Positions 49,797-58,458 are shown, numbered from the stretch's first letter. The stretch: 64,000 nucleotides of DNA from Streptomyces nodosus (GCF_008704995.1 NZ_CP023747.1:4743501-4807500); one strand, 5' to 3'. The notes: generated by a model from the sequence alone, not told the origin. Numbers and translations are program-made.

Positions 49797-49896
49797 GGCC
49801 TCCTGCAGGAGTCCGGGGTCCGGGCGCCGTCGACGGCGCCGGAGCCGGGCACCGGCAAGGGTCGGTGCGCCGTAGCGGGCCGGGGCCGCCCTCGGA

Positions 49897-50139
49897 TCAG
49901 GAGCCGGCGCCCTCCTCGGCGCCCTCTTCCCGGCTCTCCTCGGCCAGTGCGGCATCGAGCCGCTTCCGGGCGCCCTCCAGCCAGGTCCGGCACACCCGGG
50001 CCAGCTCCTCGCCCCGCTCCCACAGCGCCAGGGACTCCTCCAGCGTCGTCCCCCCGGCCTCCAGCCGCCGTACGACCTCGATCAGCTCGTCCCGGGCCTG
50101 CTCGTACCCCAGTGCCTCGTCCGTCCCGCTGCCACTCAT
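49897..50139 (-). CDS. xseB: Exodeoxyribonuclease VII small subunit
   Basis: 80 residues with the XseB signature ELIEVVRRLEAGGTTLEESLALWERGEELARVCRTWLEGARKRLDA, then an acidic tail. Forms the XseAB exonuclease acting on single-stranded DNA. 9 nt after xseA. Confidence 0.93.
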   Translation of the reverse strand: MSGSGTDEALGYEQARDELIEVVRRLEAGGTTLEESLALWERGEELARVCRTWLEGARKRLDAALAEESREEGAEEGAGS

Positions 50140-50148
50140 GCGCCCACC

Positions 50149-51369
50149 CTAATTTCCCGCTCGATCCTCGACCCGTACCGTGAACTCGCCCTCGGCGACC
50201 CGCGCCCGCAGCGCCTCGCCCTCCGACGCCTCCTGCGGCGACCGGACGACATGTCCGTCGGCCTTCTGCAGCACCGCATAGCCCCGTCGCAGGGTCGCGG
50301 CGGGGGACAGGGCCACCACCCGCGCATGGGTGTGCGCGAGCTCCGATTCGGCCCGGTCGAGCAGATGTCTCAGCGTCCGCCGGCTGCGGTCCGCCAGCGC
50401 GGCGATCTGCTCGGCCCGCTCGTCGACCATGCGATGCGGGTCCTCCATCGAGGGCCGCGCCAGCGCATGCGCGAGCCCCCGTTCCTCGCGCTCCACCAGC
50501 GCCCGCACACAGCGCCGCGCCCGGTCCCGCAGCGCCTGTACCCGCTGGAGCTCCTCGCCCACGTCCGGCACGACCTTCTTGGCGGCGTCGGTCGGGGTGG
50601 AGGCGCGCAGGTCGGCCACATGGTCGAGCAGCGGATTGTCCGGCTCGTGCCCGATGGCCGACACCACGGGCGTCCGGCAGTCCGCCACCGTCCGTACGAG
50701 CTGCTCGTCGGAGAACGGCAGCAGGTCCTCCACGCTGCCACCGCCGCGCGCCACGATGATCACGTCCACCTCGTCCAGCGCGTCGAGCTCCTTCACGGCC
50801 TGGGTGACCTGCGGCACGGCATGGACGCCCTGCACGGCGACATTGCGCACCTCGAAGCGGACGGCGGGCCAGCGGTGCCGGGCGTTCTCCAGGACATCGC
50901 GCTCGGCCGCCGAGGCCCGGCCGCACACCAGCCCGATGAGCTGCGGCAGAAAGGGCAGCGGTTTCTTGCGCTCGGGTGCGAACAGCCCCTCGGCGGCCAG
51001 GGACTTCTTCAACTGTTCCAGCCGCGCCAGCAGTTCCCCGACGCCCACCGGCCGTATCTCGGCGGCCCGCAGGGAGAGCTGCCCCCGGGGGGCGTACCAC
51101 TCGGGCTTGGCGTGGACGATCACCCGGGCGCCCTCGCTCACCACATCGGCGACGGCGTCGAACACCTGGCGGTAGCAGGTGACGCCGACGGAGATGTCGT
51201 ACGACGGATCGCGCAACGTCAGAAAGACGACACCGGCGCCCGGTCGCCGCGACAGCTGGGTGATCTGCCCCTCGACCCAGACGGCCCCGAGCCGGTCGAT
51301 CCATCCGCCGATGAGCCGCGACACCTCACCGACGGGCAGCGGGGACTGGGCGGACGTGTTGACTGCCAT
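50149..51369 (-). CDS. xseA: Exodeoxyribonuclease VII large subunit
   Basis: 406 residues. An OB-fold N-terminus (VWVEGQITQLSRRPGAGVVFLTLRD) and the catalytic core (IGLVCGRASAAERDVLENARHRWPAVRFEV, VDVIIVARGGGSVEDLLPFSDE, SAIGHEPDNPLLDHVADLRASTPTDAA) are followed by a coiled-coil region. The ATG at 51369 is chosen for TACGCT 7 nt upstream (leaderless); an ATG at 51399 lacks support. Divergent from ispH. Confidence 0.95.
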   Translation of the reverse strand: MAVNTSAQSPLPVGEVSRLIGGWIDRLGAVWVEGQITQLSRRPGAGVVFLTLRDPSYDISVGVTCYRQVFDAVADVVSEGARVIVHAKPEWYAPRGQLSLRAAEIRPVGVGELLARLEQLKKSLAAEGLFAPERKKPLPFLPQLIGLVCGRASAAERDVLENARHRWPAVRFEVRNVAVQGVHAVPQVTQAVKELDALDEVDVIIVARGGGSVEDLLPFSDEQLVRTVADCRTPVVSAIGHEPDNPLLDHVADLRASTPTDAAKKVVPDVGEELQRVQALRDRARRCVRALVEREERGLAHALARPSMEDPHRMVDERAEQIAALADRSRRTLRHLLDRAESELAHTHARVVALSPAATLRRGYAVLQKADGHVVRSPQEASEGEALRARVAEGEFTVRVEDRAGN

Positions 51370-51376
51370 GGGCCCG

Positions 51377-51382
51377 AGCGTA
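51377..51382 (-). promoter_or_regulatory. -10 box of the leaderless xseA promoter
   Basis: TACGCT on the minus strand, 7 nt before the ATG at 51369. Confidence 0.55.
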
Positions 51383-51496
51383 ACGGCCGGGTCCGACATC
51401 GACGCCGATACTCGGGCTCCGGCGGCCGTGGCCCGGCCGGTGCCGGTGATGCGGCATCGTTCCCCACGGGCGATCCGCGGCCGCCGGGCCCGGCCT

Positions 51497-51502
51497 TACG
51501 AT
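51497..51502 (+). promoter_or_regulatory. -10 box of the leaderless ispH promoter
   Basis: TACGAT overlaps an ATG at 51501 and ends 7 nt before the ATG at 51510, so the latter is the true start. Confidence 0.55.
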
Positions 51503-51509
51503 GGTGCCC

Positions 51510-52505
51510 ATGACCGCTTCGCCTGGCCGCCGTGTTCTGCTCGCCGCCCCCAGGGGCTACTGCGCGGGTGTCGACCGTGCCGTGATCGCCGTCGAGAAGG
51601 CCCTGGAACAGTACGGGGCCCCGATCTACGTCCGCCACGAGATCGTCCACAACAAATACGTCGTACAGACCCTGGAGAAGAAGGGCGCGATCTTCGTCGA
51701 GCAGACGGACGAGGTGCCCGAGGGGAACATCGTCATGTTCTCCGCGCACGGCGTGGCCCCCACGGTCCACGAGGAGGCCGAGCGGGGCCGGCTCGCCACC
51801 ATCGACGCGACCTGCCCGCTGGTCACCAAGGTCCACAAGGAGGCGGTCCGTTTCGCCAAGGAGGACTTCGACATCCTTCTGATCGGGCACGAGGGCCATG
51901 AGGAGGTCATCGGCACCTCCGGTGAGGCCCCCGAACACATCCAGCTCGTCGACGGACCCGCTGACGCCGCCCGGGTCGAGGTGCGCGACCCCTCCCGGGT
52001 GGTCTGGCTCTCCCAGACGACTCTCTCGGTCGACGAGACCATGGAGACCGTCGACGCCCTCAAGGAACGCTTCCCGCAGCTGATCTCCCCGCCCAGCGAC
52101 GACATCTGCTACGCCACCCAGAACCGTCAGCTCGCCGTGAAGCAGATGGGCGGCGAGGCGGACCTGGTGATCGTGGTCGGCTCCCGTAACTCCTCCAACT
52201 CCCGGCGGCTGGTCGAGGTCGCCGAGCTCGCGGGCGCCGGAGCGTCGTATCTGGTGGACTTCGCCGACGAGATCGACGAGGCCTGGCTGGAGGGTGTGAC
52301 GACGGTCGGTGTGACCTCGGGTGCCTCCGTCCCGGAGGTCCTGGTCGAACAGGTCCTGGAGTGGCTGGCGCAGCGCGGCTTCGAGGACGTCGAGATCGTC
52401 AAGGCCGCCGAGGAGTCCATCATCTTCTCCCTGCCCAAGGAGCTTCGCCGGGATCTGCGCGAGGAGGCCGCGGCACTCCTCGCGGAGCGCACCCGCGAGA
52501 GCTGA
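51510..52505 (+). CDS. ispH: 4-hydroxy-3-methylbut-2-enyl diphosphate reductase IspH
   Basis: 331 residues with the three cluster cysteines in PRGYCAGVDRAV, DATCPLVTKVHKEA and DDICYATQNRQ; also VRHEIVHNKYVV and FSAHGVAPTV. Final MEP-pathway enzyme making IPP and DMAPP. The cluster makes it oxygen sensitive. Divergent from xseA. Confidence 0.96.
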   Translation: MTASPGRRVLLAAPRGYCAGVDRAVIAVEKALEQYGAPIYVRHEIVHNKYVVQTLEKKGAIFVEQTDEVPEGNIVMFSAHGVAPTVHEEAERGRLATIDATCPLVTKVHKEAVRFAKEDFDILLIGHEGHEEVIGTSGEAPEHIQLVDGPADAARVEVRDPSRVVWLSQTTLSVDETMETVDALKERFPQLISPPSDDICYATQNRQLAVKQMGGEADLVIVVGSRNSSNSRRLVEVAELAGAGASYLVDFADEIDEAWLEGVTTVGVTSGASVPEVLVEQVLEWLAQRGFEDVEIVKAAEESIIFSLPKELRRDLREEAAALLAERTRES

Positions 52506-52513
52506 CAGAGCGC

Positions 52514-52540
52514 GGCCGAGGCCTCGGCGAGGCCTCGGCC
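52514..52540 (+). terminator. Terminator after ispH
   Basis: Perfect 12-bp stem GGCCGAGGCCTC / GAGGCCTCGGCC with a 3-nt loop, 9 nt after the stop. Confidence 0.7.
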
Positions 52541-52594
52541 CGTGGGTCCCGCTCGGCACCATGGCGCCGGCAGGAGGCCACCGGCCCCACGTCG

Positions 52595-52600
52595 TACCGT
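52595..52600 (+). promoter_or_regulatory. -10 box of the leaderless ppgK promoter
   Basis: TACCGT 7 nt before the ATG at 52608, with no ribosome site. Confidence 0.5.
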
Positions 52601-52607
52601 GGTGCCC

Positions 52608-53354
52608 ATGAAGATCTTCGGCGTGGACATCGGCGGTTCAGGAATCAAGGGCGCTCCGGTCGATCTGGACCGGGGCGACCTGGCGGAGGAGCGCTTCAAG
52701 GTGCTCACCCCGCAGCCGGCGACGCCCGACCGTGTGGCCGACGGCGTGAAGGAGGTCATCGACCACTTCGGCTGGACGGGCCCGGTCGGCGTGACGTTCC
52801 CGGGTGTGGTCACCGGCGGTTCCACGGTCCGTACGGCGGCGAACGTCGACAGGAGCTGGATCGGCACGGACGCCCGCACCCTGCTCAGCGGGCGTCTGAA
52901 GGGCCTGCCCGTGACCCTGCTGAACGACGCGGACGCGGCCGGTGTGGCCGAGATGAAGTTCGGCGCGGGCCGGAACCGCCGGGGCACGGTCGTCGTGCTG
53001 ACGTTCGGTACGGGCATCGGCAGTGCCCTCTTCGTCGACGGAGTGCTGGTGCCGAACACGGAGCTCGGTCATCTGGAGCTGAACGGCCATGAGGCGGAGA
53101 AGCGTGCGTCCACCAAGGCCAAGGACGACCATGAGCTGACCTGGGAGCACTGGGCCCGCCGGGTACGGAAGTACCTGGTCCATGTGGAGATGCTGTTCTC
53201 CCCCGAACTGTTCGTCATCGGCGGCGGCGTCAGCCGCAAGGCCCAGAAGTTCCTGCCGCTGATCGAGGGCGTCCAGGCGGAGATCGTCCCGGCCCAGCTG
53301 CAGAACAACGCCGGGATCGTCGGTGCGGCGATGCGGGCGGCGAACCACGGGTAG
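52608..53354 (+). CDS. ppgK: Polyphosphate glucokinase
   Basis: 248 residues, ROK family: FGVDIGGSGIKGAPVDL, TFPGVV, LLNDADAAGVAEM (catalytic Asp), VVLTFGTGIGSALFVDG and the polyphosphate glucokinase signature ELNGHEAEKRASTKAKDDHELTW. Phosphorylates glucose using polyphosphate or ATP. Leaderless start at 52608. Confidence 0.95.
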   Translation: MKIFGVDIGGSGIKGAPVDLDRGDLAEERFKVLTPQPATPDRVADGVKEVIDHFGWTGPVGVTFPGVVTGGSTVRTAANVDRSWIGTDARTLLSGRLKGLPVTLLNDADAAGVAEMKFGAGRNRRGTVVVLTFGTGIGSALFVDGVLVPNTELGHLELNGHEAEKRASTKAKDDHELTWEHWARRVRKYLVHVEMLFSPELFVIGGGVSRKAQKFLPLIEGVQAEIVPAQLQNNAGIVGAAMRAANHG

Positions 53355-53406
53355 GGCCCCTCGCCTCCTGGAGCACCACCCCTAGGGCCCCCGCGCCTGG
53401 GGTGCT

Positions 53407-53438
53407 GACGGCGGGCCGGCCGGCGCCGGGCCGCCGTC
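53407..53438. terminator. Convergent hairpin between ppgK and the DUF6542 gene
   Basis: GACGGCGG pairs with CCGCCGTC across a GC-rich interior, in the 86-nt convergent gap. Confidence 0.5.
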
Positions 53439-53440
53439 GG

Positions 53441-54025
53441 TCAGGCCGTGCGGCGGCGCTGGGCGGCCCGGCGGCGCATCATCCGCAGCCTCCGGACGAT
53501 CGCGATGAGGCCCGCGACGAGTGTGCCGGCGTACAGCCAGCCCGCCTGGGTGGCGAGCGTGGTCACCAGCCCCACCACGCGCCCCGCGAGCCCGCTGTCG
53601 CCGTCGGCCACGGCCAGCAGACCGGTGGCGAAGGCGATCGGTGCCACCAACGGTGCCGCCGCCAGGTCGCCACCCCGCATCCAGAGCGCGGTCAGGGCGC
53701 ACACCGGCAGGAACAGCACCCCGTACACCGTGAGGGACGCCCCGAACAGCAGCCGGTCCAGGCAACCGAGCGCCAGCATCACGGCCCCGCAGAACAGCCC
53801 TCCGCCGAGGCCGGTGAGCCGGAAGCCGGGATGCCCCACCGCCTGTACGAGGGGTGCGGTGCCGCGGAGCGGGGCCGGGGGGCGCCGCTGGGGACCGCCG
53901 TTCCCGACGGGCCGGGAGGCGTTGACGGACCGCGCCGGTGCCGGCACACCCCGTCGGCCCTGCGGGGGAAGGGGCGCACCGCGTCGCGGTCCGTGGTGCG
54001 GGGGTCGCGTCCTGTGTTGCTCCAC
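53441..54025 (-). CDS. DUF6542-type membrane protein
   Basis: 194 residues. A basic, Pro-rich N-terminal tail (~70 residues) precedes four hydrophobic segments (LTGLGGGLFCGAVMLALGCL, VLFLPVCALTALW, APIAFATGLLAVA, ATQAGWLYAGTLVAGLIAIV) and a basic C-terminus. Conserved in Streptomyces beside ychF. GTG start at 54025, leaderless. Function unknown. Confidence 0.8.
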   Translation of the reverse strand: MEQHRTRPPHHGPRRGAPLPPQGRRGVPAPARSVNASRPVGNGGPQRRPPAPLRGTAPLVQAVGHPGFRLTGLGGGLFCGAVMLALGCLDRLLFGASLTVYGVLFLPVCALTALWMRGGDLAAAPLVAPIAFATGLLAVADGDSGLAGRVVGLVTTLATQAGWLYAGTLVAGLIAIVRRLRMMRRRAAQRRRTA

Positions 54026-54031
54026 TGCACC

Positions 54032-54037
54032 AACTTA
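54032..54037 (-). promoter_or_regulatory. -10 box of a leaderless promoter
   Basis: TAAGTT on the minus strand, 6 nt before the GTG at 54025. Confidence 0.5.
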
Positions 54038-54220
54038 GGTCGTTTTATGTGCGGAATGGCTCCTCAGACACGCCGATGCCCAGACCTTGGCCAAGCGTTC
54101 GATGCATCGCCGGGCGGGGTCGGGCACGCCGTAGACTGGTGCTTCGGCCCGCACACACTCCTGACGGACCCGGGCCTCAGCCCCAGTCCAGTTCTCCTCA
54201 CATGTACGGGAAGTCGCAAC

Positions 54221-55309
54221 GTGTCGCTCACGATCGGAATCGTCGGCCTGCCCAATGTCGGCAAGTCGACCCTGTTCAACGCCCTGACCAAGAACGACGT
54301 GCTGGCGGCCAACTACCCGTTCGCCACGATCGAGCCGAACGTGGGCGTGGTGGGCGTCCCCGACCCCCGGCTGGCCAAGCTGGCCGAGATCTTCACCTCG
54401 CAGCGGCTCCTTCCGGCGACGGTGGACTTCGTCGACATCGCGGGCATCGTGCGCGGCGCCAGCGAGGGCGAGGGCCTGGGCAACAAGTTCCTCGCGAACA
54501 TCCGTGAGTCGGACGCGATCTGCCAGGTGATCCGCGCCTTCAAGGACGAGAACGTCGTCCATGTGGACGGCAAGGTCTCGCCCAAGAACGACATCGAGAC
54601 CATCAACACCGAGCTGATCCTCGCGGACCTCCAGACCATCGAGAAGGTCCTCCCGAGGCTGCAGAAGGAATCCCGGATCAAGAAGGACGTCGCCCCGAAG
54701 GTCAAGGCCGTCGAGGAGGCCAAGGAGATCCTGGAGAAGGGCGACACCCTCTTCGCGCACGGGATCGTCCAGGGCAGCGAGCGTGCGGAGCCGCTGCACG
54801 ACCTGCATCTGCTCACCACCAAGCCCTTCCTCTACGTCTTCAACGTCGACGAGGACGAGCTGATGGACGACGCCTTCAAGGACGAGCAGCGCGCGCTGGT
54901 CGCCCCCGCCGAGGCGATCTTCCTCAACGCCAAGCTGGAGGCGGACCTCGCCGAGCTCGAGGAGGACGAGGCCCTCGAACTCCTGGAGTCGGTCGGCCAG
55001 CACGAGCCGGGCCTCGCGACCCTGGCCCGCGTCGGCTTCGACACCCTGGGCCTGCAGACCTACCTCACGGCCGGCCCGAAGGAGGCCCGCGCCTGGACGA
55101 TCAAGAAGGGCGCCACCGCCCCCGAGGCCGCCGGTGTCATCCACACCGACTTCCAGAAGGGCTTCATCAAGGCGGAGGTCATCTCCTTCGAGGACCTGGT
55201 CGCCACCGGCTCCGTGGCCGACGCCCGCGCCGCGGGCAAGGCCCGTATGGAGGGCAAGGACTATGTGATGGGCGACGGGGACGTGGTGGAGTTCCGCTTC
55301 AACGTCTGA
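54221..55309 (+). CDS. ychF: Obg-like ATPase YchF
   Basis: 362 residues. P-loop GLPNVGKSTLFNAL, ANYPFATIEPNVG, switch II VDIAGIVRGASEGEGLGNKFL, NVDE in place of NKxD (ATP rather than GTP specificity), then the TGS domain at ~275-360 (LQTYLTAGPKEARAWTIKKG, ADARAAGKARMEGKDYVMGDGDVVEFRF). Binds the ribosome; negative regulator of oxidative-stress responses in other bacteria. GTG at 54221 with GGGAAG. A TAGACT near 54131 may be its -10. Confidence 0.96.
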   Translation: MSLTIGIVGLPNVGKSTLFNALTKNDVLAANYPFATIEPNVGVVGVPDPRLAKLAEIFTSQRLLPATVDFVDIAGIVRGASEGEGLGNKFLANIRESDAICQVIRAFKDENVVHVDGKVSPKNDIETINTELILADLQTIEKVLPRLQKESRIKKDVAPKVKAVEEAKEILEKGDTLFAHGIVQGSERAEPLHDLHLLTTKPFLYVFNVDEDELMDDAFKDEQRALVAPAEAIFLNAKLEADLAELEEDEALELLESVGQHEPGLATLARVGFDTLGLQTYLTAGPKEARAWTIKKGATAPEAAGVIHTDFQKGFIKAEVISFEDLVATGSVADARAAGKARMEGKDYVMGDGDVVEFRFNV

Positions 55310-55320
55310 TCCGTTCGGCA

Positions 55321-55362
55321 AAAGGCCGTCCGACCTGCGGCAGAGCGGGTCGGACGGCCTTT
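55321..55362 (+). terminator. Terminator of ychF
   Basis: Perfect 15-bp stem AAAGGCCGTCCGACC / GGTCGGACGGCCTTT with a 12-nt loop, 11 nt past the stop. Confidence 0.85.
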
Positions 55363-55377
55363 GCGGTCCGCACGGAG

Positions 55378-56070
55378 TCAGCTGGGGTGCTGAACTGCCG
55401 GCCGAAGGTATTCGAAGAGGTCGTCGAGACGTGTGTCGGTGACACGGTCGCGCACCTCGGTGAAAAGCCATCCCAGCAGCTCGGCGGAGGCGTTGTACTC
55501 ACCGTAGAAGCCCATGCGCAAGTCGGTGATCTGGTACTCGAACATCACGTCGTCCACGAGGTCTGCCACGTGCGCGTCGGCAGCCGGGGTACAGGTCGCG
55601 GTCCATGTGTTCAGCCAAGGACACAGGCTGTCGGTGGCCACGGTGATGAGGCTGAGGGCTTCCCTGATGGGCACGGGGCTGGGGTGGGTGTGCAGCGTGC
55701 TCTGCCACCAAGCGGACCAGACGTCACGCAGAGCCTCGGCCAAGGGCGCGTCCCAGGTGGTCCAGCCCGCCTGAACCAGGCGCGAGGCGATGAGCTCCTC
55801 GTCGACGTGGAGCCGGCCGGTGACGAGTGGGCGGATGATGCGCGGGACGAGGCGGCGATAGAGCCGAGGGAAGTCGCCCCAATGATCAGGTACCTCTGCG
55901 GCCACCGAGGACACCAGGTCGTCGGTTATGAGGTGCAGCGGCCCGGAGAGCTCGGCGAAGTCTTGCTCGCCGTAGCAATACGTACAGCCTGTGACGAGGA
56001 AGGGCTCCTCCGAGGCAAAGGCACGATCCAGGGCATCGAGGGCTGTCATGAGCTGCTCGGAACAAGGCAT
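55378..56070 (-). CDS. Hypothetical protein, accessory region
   Basis: 230 residues, soluble, acidic; no motif I recognise. It has several Cys (FLVTGCTYCYGEQDF carries a CxxC) and a Trp-rich middle (WSAWWQ, WTTWDAPL). The ATG at 56070 is chosen as the first start after the palindromic leader; the open frame to 56172 is Arg-rich and out of character. Base composition is lower in GC than its core neighbours. Looks like an acquired single gene. Confidence 0.6.
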   Translation of the reverse strand: MPCSEQLMTALDALDRAFASEEPFLVTGCTYCYGEQDFAELSGPLHLITDDLVSSVAAEVPDHWGDFPRLYRRLVPRIIRPLVTGRLHVDEELIASRLVQAGWTTWDAPLAEALRDVWSAWWQSTLHTHPSPVPIREALSLITVATDSLCPWLNTWTATCTPAADAHVADLVDDVMFEYQITDLRMGFYGEYNASAELLGWLFTEVRDRVTDTRLDDLFEYLRPAVQHPS

Positions 56071-56142
56071 GAAGACCTGCCTGGGACTCCGTCCGGGCGA
56101 CCGGCGAAGATCGCAGGCTATCAGGCCATGCCCGAACCCTGA

Positions 56143-56171
56143 TGCCCTCGCTGCCCGTTGCAGTGAGGGCA
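56143..56171 (-). terminator. Hairpin after vapC
   Basis: TGCCCTCGCTG pairs with CAGTGAGGGCA (one G-T wobble) across a 7-nt loop, 65 nt beyond the vapC stop. Confidence 0.55.
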
Positions 56172-56235
56172 CCAGTCGTCAGGCGGCTCGGGCTCCGGTT
56201 CCTCCTGCGGGTCGGTCGACGGAGGCCATTGGTTG

Positions 56236-56628
56236 CTAGACGGTGCGAATGACAGGCGCGGGTTTGATGTCCTGGGCGTCGATGAGGGTGCGGATGTCGT
56301 CCGGGTCTGAGGTCCAGATGATGGCGCCGAGGGTGGCTGCCATGGTCACGACGGTGGCGTCGACGATGTCGGAGGTACCGGCCTTGCCGCAGAGGATGCC
56401 TGCGGCTTTGGCGGTTTCGAGGCCAACGGGTACGACGTGGCACCCGGCGAGGAACTTGCCGAGTCTGACCTGGCGGCGGGAGTCCCGCCATGCCTGGCTG
56501 ACGATGACGGCCGGGACATGGATGTCCCGGCCGTCATCGAGGGCCAGGCTGTGGCGGGCCCACATGCGTCGGTCGTTGTTGTCGATGGCGATGAGCACCC
56601 CGGCGTCGTACAGATAGGGGATGTTCAC
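56236..56628 (-). CDS. vapC: VapC-type PIN-domain toxin
   Basis: 130 residues: YDAGVLIAIDNNDR (first acid), VPAVIVSQAWRD, AGTSDIVDATVVTMAATLG and IIWTSDPDDIRTLI, with the spaced acids of a PIN nuclease. GTG at 56628 overlaps the antitoxin stop by 4 nt. RNase toxins of this class cleave tRNA or rRNA. Longer frame upstream belongs to the antitoxin's other phase. Confidence 0.88.
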   Translation of the reverse strand: MNIPYLYDAGVLIAIDNNDRRMWARHSLALDDGRDIHVPAVIVSQAWRDSRRQVRLGKFLAGCHVVPVGLETAKAAGILCGKAGTSDIVDATVVTMAATLGAIIWTSDPDDIRTLIDAQDIKPAPVIRTV

Positions 56629-56891
56629 GCGGCCGAGGCTCCCGAACTGCTGAGGTACTCGGCGTCGGCGGCGGCCAAGTCCGCGCGGGCGGCGGCGAGC
56701 TCCTCGGGAGTGAAGGCGCCGTGTTCGGCCTGCCACTCCTGGATGACGGCCCGGCCGGCCCGCAGGCGCAGCTCGCGTTCGGCTGCTCCGGCGACGAGAC
56801 GGGAGAGCGGGATGCCTTCTTCCTCGGCGGCTCCGGCCAGGGCTTCGACCAGGGTTTCGTCGAGAGTGATAGTCACCTTCTTGGTAGCCAT
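56625..56891 (-). CDS. vapB: VapB-type antitoxin
   Basis: 88 residues. KKVTITLDETLVEALAGAAEEEGIPLSRLVAGAAERELRLRAG is a ribbon-helix-helix DNA-binding module; the C-terminal half (EWQAEHGAFTPEELAAARADLAAADAEYL) is the helical toxin-binding tail. Leaderless start: TATGGT (minus, 56898-56903) 6 nt before the ATG. Overlaps vapC by 4 nt. Confidence 0.88.
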   Translation of the reverse strand: MATKKVTITLDETLVEALAGAAEEEGIPLSRLVAGAAERELRLRAGRAVIQEWQAEHGAFTPEELAAARADLAAADAEYLSSSGASAA

Positions 56892-56892
56892 A

Positions 56893-56929
56893 CATCAACC
56901 ATAGCGCGGTATGGCGTTCGTTGTTGATG
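56893..56929 (-). promoter_or_regulatory. VapBC autoregulatory operator: nested inverted repeats
   Basis: Outer arms CATCAAC (56893-56899) and GTTGATG (56923-56929) flank inner arms CCATA/TATGG (56899-56903/56910-56914). The inner dyad overlaps the -10 of vapB. Typical of RHH antitoxin self-repression. Confidence 0.65.
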
Positions 56930-56985
56930 CATTCCGTGCCGCAGAACTACAACGACGCGTGGACGACTTACCCACCCCATAAATG

Positions 56986-57001
56986 CTAACGTGCGTGTTA
57001 G
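56986..57001 (+). promoter_or_regulatory. Inverted repeat upstream of the AAA ATPase
   Basis: CTAAC-GTGCGT-GTTAG in an AT-rich patch, followed by GTAACACTAT that may carry a -10 (CACTAT). A candidate operator for the ATPase gene. Confidence 0.5.
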
Positions 57002-57042
57002 TAACACTATTGTTGGTTCCATGTTGGGGCTGGTGGAGCGTG

Positions 57043-58458
57043 GTGGATTTCGTAGGCCGTCGGCAGGAGCTGGCGACGCTGGAGCGGGAGCTTCGGAAGG
57101 TGACGGCAGGGGTTGGCGGGGAGCGGCCCGGTCGGTGCGTGATGTTGCGCGGGCGGCGCCGGGTGGGTAAGTCGCGGCTGGTCGAGCGGTTCGCGGAGTG
57201 CTCCGGGGCCCCCTTCTTGTTCTTCGCGGCGACTGGTGCGTCCTCCAGGGATGATCTGACACGGCTGGCCCGGGACGCCCAGGTGTCGACGCTGCCGTTG
57301 GCGGGGCTGGTGGCTGCCGCGCGGCCGGAGAGCTGGGACGCCGCGTTCGACGTGCTGGCTGCGGCGCTGCCGGCCGACCGGGCGAGCGTGCTGGTCATCG
57401 ACGAAGTGCCGTACCTGATGGACAGCGACGGCGCCTTTGAGGGGATGCTGCAACGGGCGTGGGATCGGGTGCTGAAGACCAAGCCGGTGCTGCTGGTCCT
57501 CATCGGCTCCGATCTGTCGATGATGGAGGCACTGAACAGCTACGGACGCCCCTTCCACCAGCGCGGCCGGGAGATGGTGCTGGGACCGCTCAACCCCGCC
57601 GAGGTGGGACAGATGCTCGGGCTGGATCCGGCGGAAGCCTTCGACGCTGCACTGGTCACCGGCGGGCTACCGCTGATCTGCGCGGAGTGGCCGCACGGCG
57701 CAGGGCTGTGGGACTTCCTCGGCGAGGCGCTGAGCGATCCGGTCTCGGCCCTGCTGGTGTCGGCCGAGCGCTCGCTGGCTGCCGAGTTTCCCCCGCAGGC
57801 CCAGGCACGTAAGGTGCTGGCGGCCATCGGGAGCGGCGAGCGGACCTTCACCAATATCGCCCGCGCGGCCGACGGGATCGGTGCCACGCCGCTGCAGCGA
57901 GCTCTGGAGCTGCTGAGGAACAAACGGATCGTCGCCGGCGAGCTGCCTGTCTCACTGCGCCCGTCGAAGGATCGCCGCTACTGGGTGACAGATCCCTACC
58001 TGCGGTTCTGGCTGCATCTGCTCGGCCCGTCCATGGAGGAGATCGAGCGAGGGCGAGGCGATCTGACGTTGGCGCGCATCCGGGAGAACTGGACCAGCTG
58101 GCGGGGCCGGGCCATCGAGCCTCTGGTCCGTGAGGCCCTGGCGCGGATACTGCCCGACGACCGGCTTCCCGCAGCCCCCGCAGTGGGCGGCTACTGGACC
58201 CGCACCAACGACGTCGAGATCGACATCGTCGGCGCGGACCGCGCTCCCATCGCCAAGGAGCTGCTCTTTCTCGGCTCCATCAAGTGGCTGGAGCATTCAC
58301 CCTTCGACCGGCACGACCTGGCAGCTCTCCATCGACACCGGGCCGCCCTCACTGTCGACCCGGTTCCCGTTGTGGCGGTCTCGCGCAGCGGAGTCGACTG
58401 TCCGGGGCTTGACGCCACCTATGGCCCCGGCGATTTGCTGACCGCCTGGCCGCTTTGA
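57043..58458 (+). CDS. AAA ATPase with C-terminal PD-(D/E)xK-like (DUF234) domain
   Basis: 471 residues. The ATPase part opens with VDFVGRRQEL; Walker A is RGRRRVGKSRL and Walker B VLVIDEVPYL. A winged-helix region (FTNIARAADGIGATPLQRALELLRNKRIV) follows, then WVTDPYLRFW and a C-terminal TRTNDVEIDIVGADRAPIAKELLFLGSIKW with the DUF234 nuclease-like acid/lysine pattern. Similar archaeal/actinobacterial ATPases are mobile and poorly understood, often linked to toxin-antitoxin genes. The first in-frame GTG after GGTGGAG is used. Lower GC than core genes. Confidence 0.82.
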   Translation: MDFVGRRQELATLERELRKVTAGVGGERPGRCVMLRGRRRVGKSRLVERFAECSGAPFLFFAATGASSRDDLTRLARDAQVSTLPLAGLVAAARPESWDAAFDVLAAALPADRASVLVIDEVPYLMDSDGAFEGMLQRAWDRVLKTKPVLLVLIGSDLSMMEALNSYGRPFHQRGREMVLGPLNPAEVGQMLGLDPAEAFDAALVTGGLPLICAEWPHGAGLWDFLGEALSDPVSALLVSAERSLAAEFPPQAQARKVLAAIGSGERTFTNIARAADGIGATPLQRALELLRNKRIVAGELPVSLRPSKDRRYWVTDPYLRFWLHLLGPSMEEIERGRGDLTLARIRENWTSWRGRAIEPLVREALARILPDDRLPAAPAVGGYWTRTNDVEIDIVGADRAPIAKELLFLGSIKWLEHSPFDRHDLAALHRHRAALTVDPVPVVAVSRSGVDCPGLDATYGPGDLLTAWPL

